From: Heloderma charlesbogerti
Taxonomy: Eukaryota > Chordata > Lepidosauria > Squamata > Helodermatidae
DNA: 64,000 bases
Assembly: GCA_026122225.1 (NCBI GenBank)
Contig: JANEZZ010000399.1
Location: 2,800,001 to 2,864,000, forward strand
Direction: 5' to 3'
In this document: piece by piece, positions 32,611 to 43,300 of the stretch
Numbering within the stretch: the first letter of the stretch is position 1
Layout: every line of letters begins with the position of its first letter
The notes under the pieces: generated by a model
What the model was told of the DNA's origin: nothing
The model's database searches: none
What the model saw: the letters and a program-made list of their open reading frames with translations, nothing else
Position numbers and translations under genes: made by a program

Positions 32611-33199
32611 AGAAACACAGGAAGCTGCCTTACATACTGAGGGCTCCTTCACGCTGCGCTTTTATCCTGCGATTGAGGTTGCTCCCAAACGGAAGTTTGC
32701 GGGCTCTTTCCATGACCCTGCCATGACCCTCCTGCACTAAATGCCCTTTGTTCCGTTTTTAAATATATCGCAGATAATGAGCTATCAAATTACCCTGTTG
32801 TGTTCCGCTTCAGTCTCTTCAATGAAAAGACTTAAAGCGGCAAGAAGAGGAGCAAGATCAGTCAAAGATAATGGAAGACCTAGATACGGGGAGAAGGAGG
32901 GGGGGAGGGAGAAAGAGAAGGGGAAAAGGAAGCACGTGTAAAGGGAGTCAGTGGTGATCCTGCATTTAAAACGGAAGCAGAAAGCCCCGTTTTAAATGTA
33001 GGATTTTAGACTGATGTAGAAATGCCCTGAGTCAGCCCATGGGTCCATCTAGCCCAGTATTGTCAACCCTGACTGGCAGCAGCGGCTCTCCAGTTTCCAG
33101 GCAGGATCCTTTCTTAACCCTACCTGGAGATGCCAGGGATTGAACCTGGGACCTTTTGCATGCAAAGCAGCTGCTGTAGCACCGAGCTACGGCCCCTCC
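32611..33199 (-). mobile_element. tRNA-Ala-like SINE (family S2), split by a DNA element
   Basis: Minus strand from 33199: GGGGCCGTAGCTCGGTGCTA is a tRNA-Ala-like A-box head, followed by CTGCTTTGCATGC and the B-box GGTCCCAGGTTCAATCCC, then a SINE body; the tail (AAGGCAGCTTCCT-type) resumes at 32611-32640 beyond a 387-bp insertion. It is not a functional tRNA gene because the acceptor stem is not closed. Confidence 0.82.
32641..33027. mobile_element. 387-bp non-autonomous DNA element inside the SINE
   Basis: Starts GGGCTCCTTCA; the reverse complement of its end starts GGGCATTTCTACATC. TGA (or CTGA) occurs at both junctions (32637-32640 and 33027-33030), so a 3-4 bp target duplication is plausible, and removing the insert restores SINE continuity. 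GGGC-type ends with 3-bp duplications are known from PIF/Harbinger elements, but that assignment is inference. Contains GAGGGGGGGAGGG purine-rich sequence. Confidence 0.65.
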
Positions 33200-33766
33200 T
33201 GAAGGCAGGAACTGGTTTCTTAATGGTGCAGCAAGACTTTTAAAAGTGTTGGCTGGGGCGGGGGTCCACTTCAGGTAGCAAAATCTCTTAGGCTGGCACT
33301 GGTAATGTGCAACTCTGCCCTGATAAGGAGATTGATGGAGATGTGATGGCTTATTATATATGTAGCAAAGCACACTCCTGTGGCAACTAAGCTTGCACAA
33401 GAAACATAGAAAAGAAAGAGCAATAAATGTTACAAGGGGAAATGCGTTTTGCTGATAAAAAGGCCGAGCGGATGGCAAGTTACAAAAGCCCCTCGAGGGA
33501 GATAACCTTGAGACGCACCTGTATATAAAGATTAAACAACAACCTGTGCATGGAGATTTATAGAGCTTATCAAGTGCCCAGGTTTCACTATTTACATTTA
33601 CAAAACTCAACTTTATTATGGGTTTCTCTCTGTTATTATTCCATACCATACAGAAACCAACATGTGCAATGAGAAAAAAATCAGTTGGGGGTGGGAGAGG
33701 TGTATCTAGGAGGGATTTCAAAGGCATTTTATGGAAGGTTGGCCCACATGACCTCAAAAGATAAGC

Positions 33767-33795
<29 letters not shown>
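33767..33795. repeat. (CA)n microsatellite
   Basis: About 14 CA units, followed by further CACACA-containing sequence to 33820. Confidence 0.95.
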
Positions 33796-33801
<6 letters not shown>

Positions 33802-33954
33802 CACCTGACAGACACACACACCAGGCCTGCTCATGACTCATGAAGTCAAACACAGCCCACCAGGAGCTCAATAAACTTGATTTTGGGGTCGGTAGTGAAG
33901 TTATCAAGCACCTGGTAGGCCTTAATAACTAGCTGATAGGCTGTGTTAAGCAAA

Positions 33955-35188
33955 AGCTAGGCTTCAGCAGCATGTGAACCGAGAACTACCGGACGTACAA
34001 GCTGGGTTTCGAGGAGGTAGAGGAACTAGAGATCAAATCGCCAACATTCGCTGGATCATGGAGAAAGCAAGAGAATTCCAGAAAAATGTCTATTTCTGCT
34101 TCATTGACTATGCTAAAGCCTTTGATTGTGTGGATCACAACAAACTGTGGCAAATTCTTAAAGACATGGGAGTACCAGACCACCTTACCTGTCTCCTGAG
34201 AAAACTGTACGAGGGTCAAGAAGCAACAGTAAGAACTGGACATGGAACAACCAATTGGTTCAAAATTGGGAAAGGAGTACGACAAGGCTGTATATTGTCG
34301 CCCTGCTTATTTAATTTATATGCAGAGTACATCATGAGAAACACCGGGTTGGATGAATCACAGGTCGGAATTAAGATTGCTGGGAGAATTCTCAACAACC
34401 TCAGTTATGCAGACGATACCACCCTAATGGCAGAAAGCGAAGAGGATCTAAAGAGCCTCTTGTTGAGGGTGAAATTGGAAAGTGCAAAAGCTGGTTTGAA
34501 ACTCAACATTATAAAAACTAAGATCATGGCATCTGGCCCCATCACTTCCTGGCATATAGAAGGGGAAGGAATGGAAGTAGTGACAGATTTTATTTTCTTG
34601 GGCTCTAAGATCACCGCAGATGGTGACTGTAGCCATGAAATTAAAAGAAGCTTGCTCCTTGGGAGGAAAGCTATAGCAAACCTAGACAGCATAGTAAGAA
34701 GCAGAGACATCACCTTGCCGACAAAGATTCGTATAATCAAAGCTATGGTTTTCCCAGTAGTTACATATGGCTGTGAGAGCTGGACTATAAGGAAGGCTGA
34801 GCACCGAAGAATGCCTTTGAACTGTGGTGCTGGAGAAGACTCTTACGAGTCCCCTGGACTGCAAGGAGGTCAAATCAGTCAGTCCTAAAGGAAATCAACC
34901 CTGAGTGCTCATTGGAAGGACAGATACTGAAGCTGAAGCTCAAATATTTTGGCCACCTAATGCGAAGAGAGAAGTCTCTGGAAAAGACCCTGATGCTGGG
35001 AAAGATTGAAGGCAACAGGAGAAGGGGATGGCAGAGAATGAGATGGCTAGATAGCATCACTAATGCAATGAATATGAATTTGAGCACACTCCAGGAAAGA
35101 GCGGAGGACAGGAAGGCTTGGCATCCTATGGTACATGGGGTCACGAAGAATCGGACATGACTTAACGACTGAACAACAACAACAACAA
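33955..35188 (+). mobile_element. BovB LINE, 5'-truncated, second copy
   Basis: From 33974 an open frame of about 300 codons encodes the RT core: YAKAFDCVDHNKL, GVRQGCILSPCLFNLYAEYI and YADDTTLMAE (here preceded by LS). A frameshift near 34805-34815 breaks it; the C-terminal part continues to 35160 (YFGHLMRR, MRWLDSI, MVHGVTKNRT). It ends with the BovB (AAC)n tail. The 5' end is truncated at the equivalent of about 57833 of the complete copy. No convincing target-site duplication found. Confidence 0.93.
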
Positions 35189-35245
35189 GAACGAAAGAAA
35201 GAGGGAGAGAGAGAGAGAGAGAAAGAAAGAAAGAAAGAAAGAAAG
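35189..35245. repeat. (GA)n/(GAAA)n microsatellite at BovB tail
   Basis: Starts as GAACGAAAGAAAGAGG, then GAGAGAGA, then six GAAA units, immediately after the BovB tail. Confidence 0.93.
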
Positions 35246-35458
35246 TTTCAGATTTCATGTTAAGGATGTGAGCCTATCATCTGTTAAGGAACGAGGGAAA
35301 TGGATTGGACTGTCCACGTTAGCCAGTCTAAAGCAATCCCACTCTTGCATCTGACCAAGTTTGGATTTTGTGTAGTATCCAGTCTTCATGCAAAACATCT
35401 GACCCACATATGACAGTGGTTCTGAGCTGAGGGATTCATAGGCCGAGCCTGTGGCAGC

Positions 35459-35733
35459 AGGGCTGGCCCTACCATCAGGCAGAGTGAGGCAGATGGGTTG
35501 TGAGGAAAGGGCAGCAGTGGTAGCCCCCTTGCTGTTCCCCTCTGTTGGAGGACAGAGCTGTGTGTTCCACATGACCTGCCTTGTACCCCCTAAGCTAGTC
35601 TGCTGCTCTCGAGTTGGAGAATGCTGTCCTATCACCAGTATAAGATTCAAATGCTAGTCCCATCTGCTTCTGCAGGTGGAATATGAGGGGAGCAACCCAC
35701 CTTGTCCTTCACCTCAGGCAGCACAATGGCTTG
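35459..35733 (+). repeat. Dispersed repeat, family R copy A
   Basis: GGCTGGCCCTACCATCAGGC then AGAGTGAGGC start; TTGTCCTTCACCTCAGGCAG end. Collinear with 36793-37064, so it is a dispersed repeat of about 275 bp. Non-coding. Confidence 0.65.
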
Positions 35734-36792
35734 TGTGGCAGCATTTGCCATGACAGTTGGGCTGGTCTTTGTAATAAAGTTTTATCTATCTATCTGCCAC
35801 GACAGCAAAACATCAGATTCCACAGTTCTTCAAAGAAGGATCCACGGTGCCAGGGAAGCAGCAGGCACAGCTAAATTCAAGCACATGGCAGCAAGAGGTG
35901 CCACTAAGCCAAGCAGAAGATGGGACTCTAGGTTGATGGGAAAGCTGGTGATCTGGGGTAGGTGAAGGGCAGAGTTTTCCTAACTTACTGGGCCACCTGG
36001 CAGCTTTGAGTAGGGGGCAGGATGGATTCAATCCGAGGCTCCCAGTTGCCAATTGTTCCTCTTGGGAGAATGTTAAGCTCTGTTCCTGCTCCATTTAATT
36101 TAAAAACAACAGCAAAACAACCCCCCACACACTCATTGTTCTGGACTCTTCATGTTGCACACGTGAAACCAGAATGAGCACAAAGGAGGAGACAATTTTG
36201 CTATTGTTTAATCAAATGGGAGACGTAACTTTCCAGACACAGCCAACATGTCGAGTGGGTATTTTGTGTGGGTGTTCATTGGAGAGCTCAGACTAAGTGG
36301 GAAGAGATGCCGTTTGGACTTATAGTACTGTTGGGAAAACAGAAATATTAACTCCAGACAACAGCTTGAAATGGAACAATTAACTTATTGTCAGGAAAGC
36401 AATAAAGCATCCTCAATATAAGGGGGCTGCAGGACTGTATCACTTTCAAATATATTAGTAACCCAGCCAGTAAGAATCTCATTAGGATCTACATATGGCT
36501 TAGCTTTAAGAATGTTTTTTGATAAAACCCAAAAGGTTTCTAGCTCAAAAGCTTGATGCATTTTTTTTATTCTTCTGGGGGGAGGGGTTGTTAGTGGAAT
36601 AATTATCCCAAATAAAAATGAACAGATGGAGAAGCAAGAGGGGGAAACCCACATTGCCTGGGATACCCCAATGCAAGGCAATGCTCAGTGTTTTAGGCTT
36701 GCTGTCAAAGCTGCTCCTAATGGCAGAGTTTGGACTGTTGTCCCCCCCCCCATGTGCCCCCAGCCATCTAGATGATATTTTCTTGGACTGGT

Positions 36793-37064
36793 CTCAAGGC
36801 CGGCCATGCCATTAGGCAGAGTGAGGCTGCTGCTTCTGGAGGTATATACTGGGGATGGCAGCCTCCCTCCACTGTTCCCCCTGAATGCCCTAAATTAACC
36901 TGCTCTGCACCCCTTAATCTATCTTGCTGCCCTCAGCCGCAATGGCAGATCTTCTCCCATCATCAGTGTTAAAAGAACAGTGAACTGCCATTCCAGTCAG
37001 ATTCTGTACATGGAAAGGGGGTGAGGGAGCACCATCTTGTCCTTCAACTCAGACAGCTCTTGGG
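36793..37064 (+). repeat. Dispersed repeat, family R copy B
   Basis: CAAGGCCGGCCATGCCATTA then GGCAGAGTGAGG start; shared middle (CTGTTCCCCC, CTGCACCCCTTAATCTA) and TTGTCCTTCAACTCAGACAG end. Confidence 0.65.
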
Positions 37065-37683
37065 CCAGACTGTCTTAAAATCATGCAAATGGCATTTGAA
37101 CATTCTGGCTACCCCCCACACCCGTGGTGCCACCTCTGTGGCATTTTCTCGTCTTCACATCAAGCAAAAGGGAATTTAAACCATGCCTGTATTTATACAG
37201 ATCCATGGATGAGCGTGGACTCACCCCGGGAAAAAAGTCAGTCAAAGCAAGGGCCAGTTCACACATGCTCAGATATCACTGCTTTTCTCATCACAGTAAT
37301 TACTCAATACTCGATGACTAGCAGTTGACTGCTTGAACGTACTACTTTGAAAAGCACTCAATCAAGAGTGACACCAGGGATGAAAGTTGACATCAGGGAG
37401 ATTCACACATTTGCGTCATCATCACTTGAAGTTGCAGCCAGTCATCAAGTGTGTGAAAATGATGCACTCAGCCTTTCTAGATGCAATCCTATTTCCTCCT
37501 CTAAGCCATGTCGGATGGCATTGCTCTGCACACTATGCTCTTGCATTACGTCACACTTTTTCTTTTACCCTTGATTGGTTAACCTGGAATAACTTCAAAC
37601 TATGCTTCTGAGTCACCCTTTCCTGAACAGATTAAAGGCTCTCACAAGCATTCATGAAATGGCCCAGAAAATGGTTTGAAGGT

Positions 37684-37830
37684 ACGTGACACAGTTTTAG
37701 TGCTGGAGCTGAGCAACCCTGTCTGGTCCTATAAGCTGCTCAGATGGGAGACTCCTGTGGCCATATGTAAGCTGCCTTGAGTTCCTTGGAGAAAGAGCAG
37801 GGTATAAGTGCAATAAGTAAATAATGGGCT
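37684..37830 (+). mobile_element. 5S rRNA-derived SINE-like relic
   Basis: CTGAGCAACCCTGTCTGGTC and CAGATGGGAGACTCCTGTGG recall the 3' half of 5S rRNA (the TGGATGGGAGACC box). The tail GTAAGCTGCCTTGAGTTCCT then GGGTATAAGTGCAATAAGTA is a LINE-type 3' end. It would fit a SINE3-class element; the copy is short and worn. Confidence 0.45.
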
Positions 37831-38168
37831 TGCTCACCCATTCAAATTCATCACTTGCTCAAATGATGACGTACTTGTGTGAAACAGCCAGTATAGATGA
37901 AATCCACAGAGAGAGCATTCACGTCACCTGACAGCACAGTTGTTTTTCATGGATGTGGTTGACATGTTTGACTGCAGGTCATCAATATTAAGCCATTGAA
38001 TTAGGTACCTGCATTTTAAAAAAATCCATCTTGTAATCACAATAGAGTGATTTAAACAGGTTTAAGGAGTATGGGTTCACCAAGAAGACAACTTAAAAAA
38101 ATTGGTTAGTACTCACATCTAGCACCCATTTCCAGAATATTCTGTTTTCCATGCTATACACCCTGTTA

Positions 38169-38408
38169 GGGTCGAAACAGACATTACTTGAAATGTGTGT
38201 CTAGCAGCTATTCCCCCCCCCCCTTTTTACTCTAGGTTAGGTGCAGGGTCCTGATCTGCATCTTAAATGCCCCCCCCACACACACACTAAGGTCCCAGTC
38301 TGGATCAAGGCCCCTGTGCCTATTCAAGAATAATTAAAAAAAAATAAGAAGAAAAGGAAAAGACATAGCTGCCAGACACACATTTCTAGTAATGTTTGTT
38401 TTGGTCCC
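38169..38408. mobile_element. Short inverted-repeat element (MITE-like), family 1 copy B
   Basis: GGGTCGAAACAGACATTACT then GTGTGTCTAGCAGCTA on the left; TAGCTGCCAGACACACATTT then AGTAATGTTTGTTTTGGTCCC on the right. Collinear with 7541-7750, including the TTTTTACTCTAG(G/A)(T/G)TAGGTGCAGG core. Confidence 0.82.
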
Positions 38409-38796
38409 TATTTTATTTTGTGAAGTATTTCCTTCCGTCACTTGCAGATGGAATTCTGGGAAACAGAGGATGCTGCTATCATACTTTTGAGCTTCCCAGG
38501 ATTCTGGAGACATTCCCAGTTTTCTGCACAGAGAGATTAACTCTCTCTGGTAGGGTAATTGTTGGGTTGTACAAGGACTTTGCAATCATGAACAAAGGGA
38601 GAAGATTCCTTGAGCAGGTGTCTTTTCCTCTCCTCCCTTTGCTGTCTCTCCTCACACAAAATCTAGATTGTAAACTCTATGGGGCAAGACCTGTCTTTTG
38701 CTTATGGTGCCCTGTAAACCTCCATGTGCGCTGATTGTGTATATTCTGGGGTGGTGAAATTTAATTACAGGTAGACAATGGCTGGGCAGATTCTAG

Positions 38797-39561
38797 GGCC
38801 AGCCCTACCATTAGGCAAAGTGAGGCGGACATCTCAGGGAACTGATTTGGGGTGCCATGAAAGGAGAGAAACCTGTCATTTAGGGTGCAGTCCTATCCAG
38901 ATAGGTGGCCGACTCCGAACTTGGAGGCGACCACCTATCCAATGCAAGGCAGGAGAAGTATGGAGGAGATTGGTCCCTGTGCACTTCTCCTGCCCTGCAT
39001 TTGTGGCTAGACAGCCCATTGCGGCTGTCTAGCTGCGGGAGGGCAGAGCGGGGGAGAAGGCTGCTGTACGACACATTGGATGTATTGTACAGGCATTTCC
39101 GCCCTCCCCGCCCTGGAACGCCCCCAGACACGCCCCTTTTCTGCTGCTCTGCACTCCTCTTGTGAGTGGGGAGGACGGGGCTGCTGCTGTTCTGCGCTGC
39201 CTCAGAGGCAGCACCGAAGTGGGTGGAAGGCTCAGAGCGCAGGCACCAAGGTCAGTTTCCAGAAAACAAGATATCCTATGGCCGTCTAGCTACTGTCTAG
39301 TGGCCATAGGATTGCTCCCTCCATGTATGATTGTTGTACCTTTACTGCCAGGCAGCTGATTGGAGGTGTCATGAAAGGACAGCAAAGTGTTATTTGATTT
39401 ATTGTTGCATTTTTACTGCCAGGGAGAGGTGCTTGTGGGATTTTCTACCTTAGATGCCAAAATAATGTGCTGGCTTTGGTTCCTATGCACCTTGACTAGG
39501 GGTGTCATTTGTTGTTCTACCTTAGGCAGCAAAATATCTTGGGTCAGCACTGGTAGATTCA
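38797..39561 (+). repeat. Family R-related repeat, interrupted by a 439-bp element
   Basis: 38797-38881 carries GGGCCAGCCCTACCATTAGG then CAAAGTGAGGC; 39342-39561 carries CAGCTGATTGGAGGTGTCAT and a GGCAGCAAAATATCTTGGGT end like that at 33277-33312. The inverted-repeat element 38882-39320 separates the two parts. Confidence 0.55.
38882..39320. mobile_element. 439-bp inverted-repeat element, family 3 copy A
   Basis: Begins AGGGTGCAGTCCTATCC; the reverse complement of its end begins AGGGAGCAATCCTATGG. Nested hairpins: GATAGGTGGCC...ACCACCTATC near the left end, and TATGGCCGTCTAGCTA...TAGTGGCCATA near the right. Exactly the same length as the copy at 60283-60721. GC-rich, non-coding. Confidence 0.78.
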
Positions 39562-39608
39562 CAAAAGGGAGTGAGGTAAGAGAAAATCACTTTCTGCCCT
39601 GGAAGAAC

Positions 39609-39628
39609 TATTACTACTACTACTACTA
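39609..39628. repeat. (TAC)n microsatellite
   Basis: About six tandem triplets (ACTATTACTACTACTACTAC). Confidence 0.88.
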
Positions 39629-39629
39629 T

Positions 39630-41965
39630 TGCTAGCTTCTTGTTCATTCCTCACTTCCTCTTTGTGAAGCTTACCTGCAAAACAGTAATCCACGTGGAAT
39701 GTATCAGAATCTGGGGGAAATAAGTAAGGCATGAAGCACGCTCTACCACTTATACTTCCTTACATGAATGGACTATAGTTGCCTGAGGCTCTAGGAGTCC
39801 AGTGGTCAGCGGTAATGAGACAGGCGCCAGGTTTAGCTGCTGAGTGTCAGCTGGAAAGCATCAAATCAGATAAATGTGATCAATCTTCAGAAGAGTGTGG
39901 AGACATTTTTTCCAAATCAGAAAAAAGGCACCACGGAGGCTACAGTTCTACCATTCATTCTGGGAGAGGCAAAGTGTACCTTTCATACATTTCTACAGAA
40001 AGATTTGTTTTCACGAATCTTGTATGCCACTCAAGTAAAAGGAGATGAGGAAACTGTATGGAATTCCATCCTGCTATAGATCTAGGATAGGAATTTTCCA
40101 ATACTGACCTTCTCTAAGGGTAGATTTGGAAATGATTGGAAGTCAAAGACATGGGGTCCAAACTACCAACCCCTTGATTTAACTTACTCTGATGGCTCTT
40201 TTTTCCTTCTACCTCTCCTAGTTTAAGGTTTTTCCGCCAGCCACTATTTTCCTTTGTTTTTGTTTAGCATTGACCCTTCCTTCTTTATTAGATTGCAAAT
40301 GTTTATTGTTCTTTATTGATTGTATCAGGCCTGTTGTTCAGGTGCTTAATGAATAATGAATATTGTATGAGTCTCATCATCCCCTTTTTGTCCTTCTGCT
40401 GTAATGTCTGAAGCAGCAACCCCTCATATTTCCCACATGAGGAGATGGTTGTCCAATTTGTGGAGAGATGCACGTGTTGTGTTGCCAGGTTGAATGTTAT
40501 ACTGGAAGCACAAAAAAGGAGGATGCGTCGGCCATCTGTGTATTGTGTAGCAACTAAAGCTGTCCTCAGTCAAGAAAAATGTCTGAGCCTCTCCAAATAT
40601 ATCAGGGGTGCAACATGTGGCTCATGGGCCACATACACCCCTCCTGTCGCTCCCCCAATTCATTAAAAAATATTGGTGGGAAATGGTGTCCATCGGGGCT
40701 ATGGAGCGCCAAGAGGGTTAAGATTAGCAGAAAATGTTTGACATCCTCCACAAATGGCTGCCTGTCTGAGAGAAAGGAAGGAAAACAAGTGTCTCCTCCC
40801 TCTCTGGCAGACTAGTGATGAAAATAAAGGACAGTTGCTGAATACTGGGCAGAACTGCTGGGCTTGGGGTGGAAACTGTGCACCTCCTTCCCTTAACAAC
40901 TGCTTACACCTCCTTAATCAGAATACATCACTTCCACTTGAAGGTACAAGGCCCCAGTCTAGAAATTGTTTGTGCAGAAATATCCGTATCTATATTATGC
41001 CACCTTGAAGGCAGCCTACACATATTTTTAAATAAACAAACACAAAATAAAAATAAAAATTTTAAATAAAGAGAAATCCTCAAGGGTGTAGTCCAAATGG
41101 GGTCCACATAATTATTATTTTATATTATTTTTAGATTAAATATTTTTATTTTATATTAGATTTATTTTATTTTATATTTCCAAATGCAAATCAGTTACCC
41201 ATTCAGGAAGTGAATATGTGAGTGTAATGTGCTGTGTTTTGCATGATCTTAGGTAAATGCTGGAGTGGCACAGTCCAACACCTGAAGTTGTGTTAATCCA
41301 GACCTAAGTTTTTGAAAAGCCCATTTCTCAGCTGGTAATATTTGTTTTGGGAAAAATGAAGACTAGTTACTACAGAGCATTATCATAGTAACCTCCATAG
41401 GATCCCTTTGATTCAGAACATCTGAAGCAGGTCTGGTTTGAAGGGCCCCTCAGCAAAGTGCCCTTGGGGGGGGCTTCCTAGATCAGTGGGCTTCCGACTG
41501 GTGGTAGTGGTGAGAGGCTGTAAGCCACCATTTAACATTTTCCACAGTGCCCCTGATGCAATATTCCTCTGAGATTAATTGAGATGAATTAAAATGTGTG
41601 GCCCTCAGTGGAGGCTGTCAATTAAATTTCCCACAATGCCTTGGAGCAACATTATACCTGGACCATTGTGGTAAATTTTAAATGGTGGCCCATAGATGGA
41701 GACACCTTGTCCAGGGCAGGCCTCAGTGTTGGTGGGCCCTGATAAGGTGCTGGGCTCCTTGAGGATACCAGGACCATGTCTCCACGACAATGGAAGGAGA
41801 AGGAAGGAGTGGCTTATCTGCATGTTTCAAGGAGCTCGTTTCGGTCTGGGCAGGGCTCCACGAGTGAGTGGATCACTCAATTCTAAGTCACTTCACATAA
41901 CATATATCCGGGTAGGGTGGGGGGTTTGGAGTAAACGTAATCTGACTGGCAGGGGCTGCTCAACC
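39630..41965. other. Unassigned intergenic DNA
   Basis: AT-rich, with an ATTTTTATTTTATATTAGA-type tract at 41100-41180. No gene with recognisable domains. A GCAACATGTGGCTCATGGGC phrase at 40610 is likely a dispersed-repeat relic. Confidence 0.45.
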
Positions 41966-42050
41966 AATCATAGAATAGTAGAATCATAGAATAGCAGGGT
42001 TGGAAGGGACCTATAAGACCATCAAGTCCAATCACAGAGACTTCCCCCCA
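41966..42050 (-). mobile_element. CR1 LINE 3' end, minus orientation
   Basis: ATCATAGAATAGTAGAATCA then TAGAATAGCAGGGTTGGAAG, with GGACCTATAAGACCATCAAG: the reverse complement of the CR1 3' terminus, including its ATTCTATGAT octamer tail. Confidence 0.88.
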
Positions 42051-42129
42051 TCCAGGCTCACCCCCCCTTCTTCTTTGATAAAATCTTCCTCCTGTGTCAA
42101 AAATCACTCTCCCCCACCCCCGGTACTTA

Positions 42130-42745
42130 CTTTCTTAAAACAATAATCAGTGCAGGAACTCAGTGTTCTCTCTGCTTTGAAGCTGCTGAAGCTAGGAACA
42201 ATTTATCTTTCTATCCCCTGGCATTAGTTACTTTCTTAAAACAACAATCATAAGGACACAGTGTGCTCCCTGCTCTGCTGAAATCAATCGAAGCTTTGTA
42301 GCTTCACAGCTTTGACATTAAGCCTTCTAAATGTGCTGTTTTGATTCATGGGTATCTCAGTAACTCTGGGAGTGCATTTTGGGAACAAGCCTCATCGCGC
42401 ACAATGGGAGTTACTTCTGAGTAGAAAGTAATCAGCTTGCGCTGGGAAGGGGCAGGAAACACGGGAAGGGGAAACCAGCTCCCATTTTAACCCGATGGTG
42501 TGCAGGATCTCTGTAACAAAGGTGTGAATTAGTCACTTCCGAAGGCAATAAACCAAACACTGGAGAATCTCAGCTTTGGTAAAATGCTTTACAGCTTCAG
42601 GGAATTAGTACTTTAAAATCTGCTATTTCTATTGAGGGAAATCTCTGTAAATTCTGATGTATGCGTTCAGGGGACAAGCCTCATTGAGCACGGTGGGACT
42701 TACTTCTAAGCAGACACGAATTGATTTGTGCTGGGAAACACAGTG
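42130..42745. repeat. Degenerate direct-repeat block
   Basis: A TTACTTTCTTAAAACAA(T/C)AATCA unit occurs at about 42127 and 42228 (about 100 bp apart). A larger block (ATTT/TGTTTTGATTC..., GGGAACAAGCCTCAT / GGGGACAAGCCTCAT, TTACTTCT(G/A)AG, TTGCGCTGGGAA / TTGTGCTGGGAA) occurs at about 42330-42450 and 42622-42740. It is tandemly arranged repeat DNA of no recognised family. Confidence 0.6.
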
Positions 42746-43294
42746 GACAGGAAACACCCCTTGACCAGGATCACGGTGAAAGACACACCCCTGGGCAGGG
42801 CTAGCATACTCAAGGTCAATGCGGGGGTTGGGGCACACAACAATTATACTGGGGAGAACCTGACTTAAGGAAAAGAATCGGACTTTAACAGACTCAGGAA
42901 ATCCGGTTTTCCTGTGATAAGCTCCGGGGTGGTTGCTGGATGGCCAAGATGTCATGTATCCCTAACAACCTCAACATGCAGCCAGCTTGGAATAAATTGC
43001 TGGTGGAGACACCCCCCAGGTGCTAATACTGGGCCAGATCAGGACTTTCTGCCTTTTTAATCTACTTGCAGTACATAACAATGATAGAAATCCTCCACCA
43101 TCAGCAAAATCCAAAACTGCGCAATTGTTGATTCTTAGACGGAGGAGGAGGAAGTGGCGGCAGAGGCGGAACATCTATTTTTCTAAAATCCACCATCTGT
43201 AGAAAAGTTTTGGTAAGAAACATTTTTTGTTTTTAGAAAGTTCCAAGCAGTCTACAGGAATAATTCAGGGAGGGGGTTGTTCCATACAAAATGC

Positions 43295-43300
43295 TTTATT
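43295..43300 (-). terminator. Candidate distal poly(A) signal AATAAA
   Basis: Minus strand reads ATAAATAAAGCATTTTGTAT: AATAAA followed by a T/G-rich stretch, as expected upstream of a cleavage site. Beyond it the sequence returns to repeat-laden intergenic DNA (CR1 tail, direct-repeat block). Confidence 0.35.

Noticed and set aside
33028..33199. Possible tRNA-Ala gene on the minus strand
   Set aside because: A and B boxes are present, but the acceptor stem does not close, there is no CCA-proximal complement, and a SINE body and tail follow; it is a tRNA-derived SINE.
33767..33820. CRISPR-like or other short tandem arrays
   Set aside because: All short tandem arrays in the window are simple microsatellites without spacers; CRISPR is not expected in a vertebrate nuclear genome.
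33032..33907. 291-codon open frame on the minus strand
   Set aside because: It runs through a SINE, unique DNA and a (CA)n microsatellite; the repeats alone generate the frame, and there is no conserved motif.
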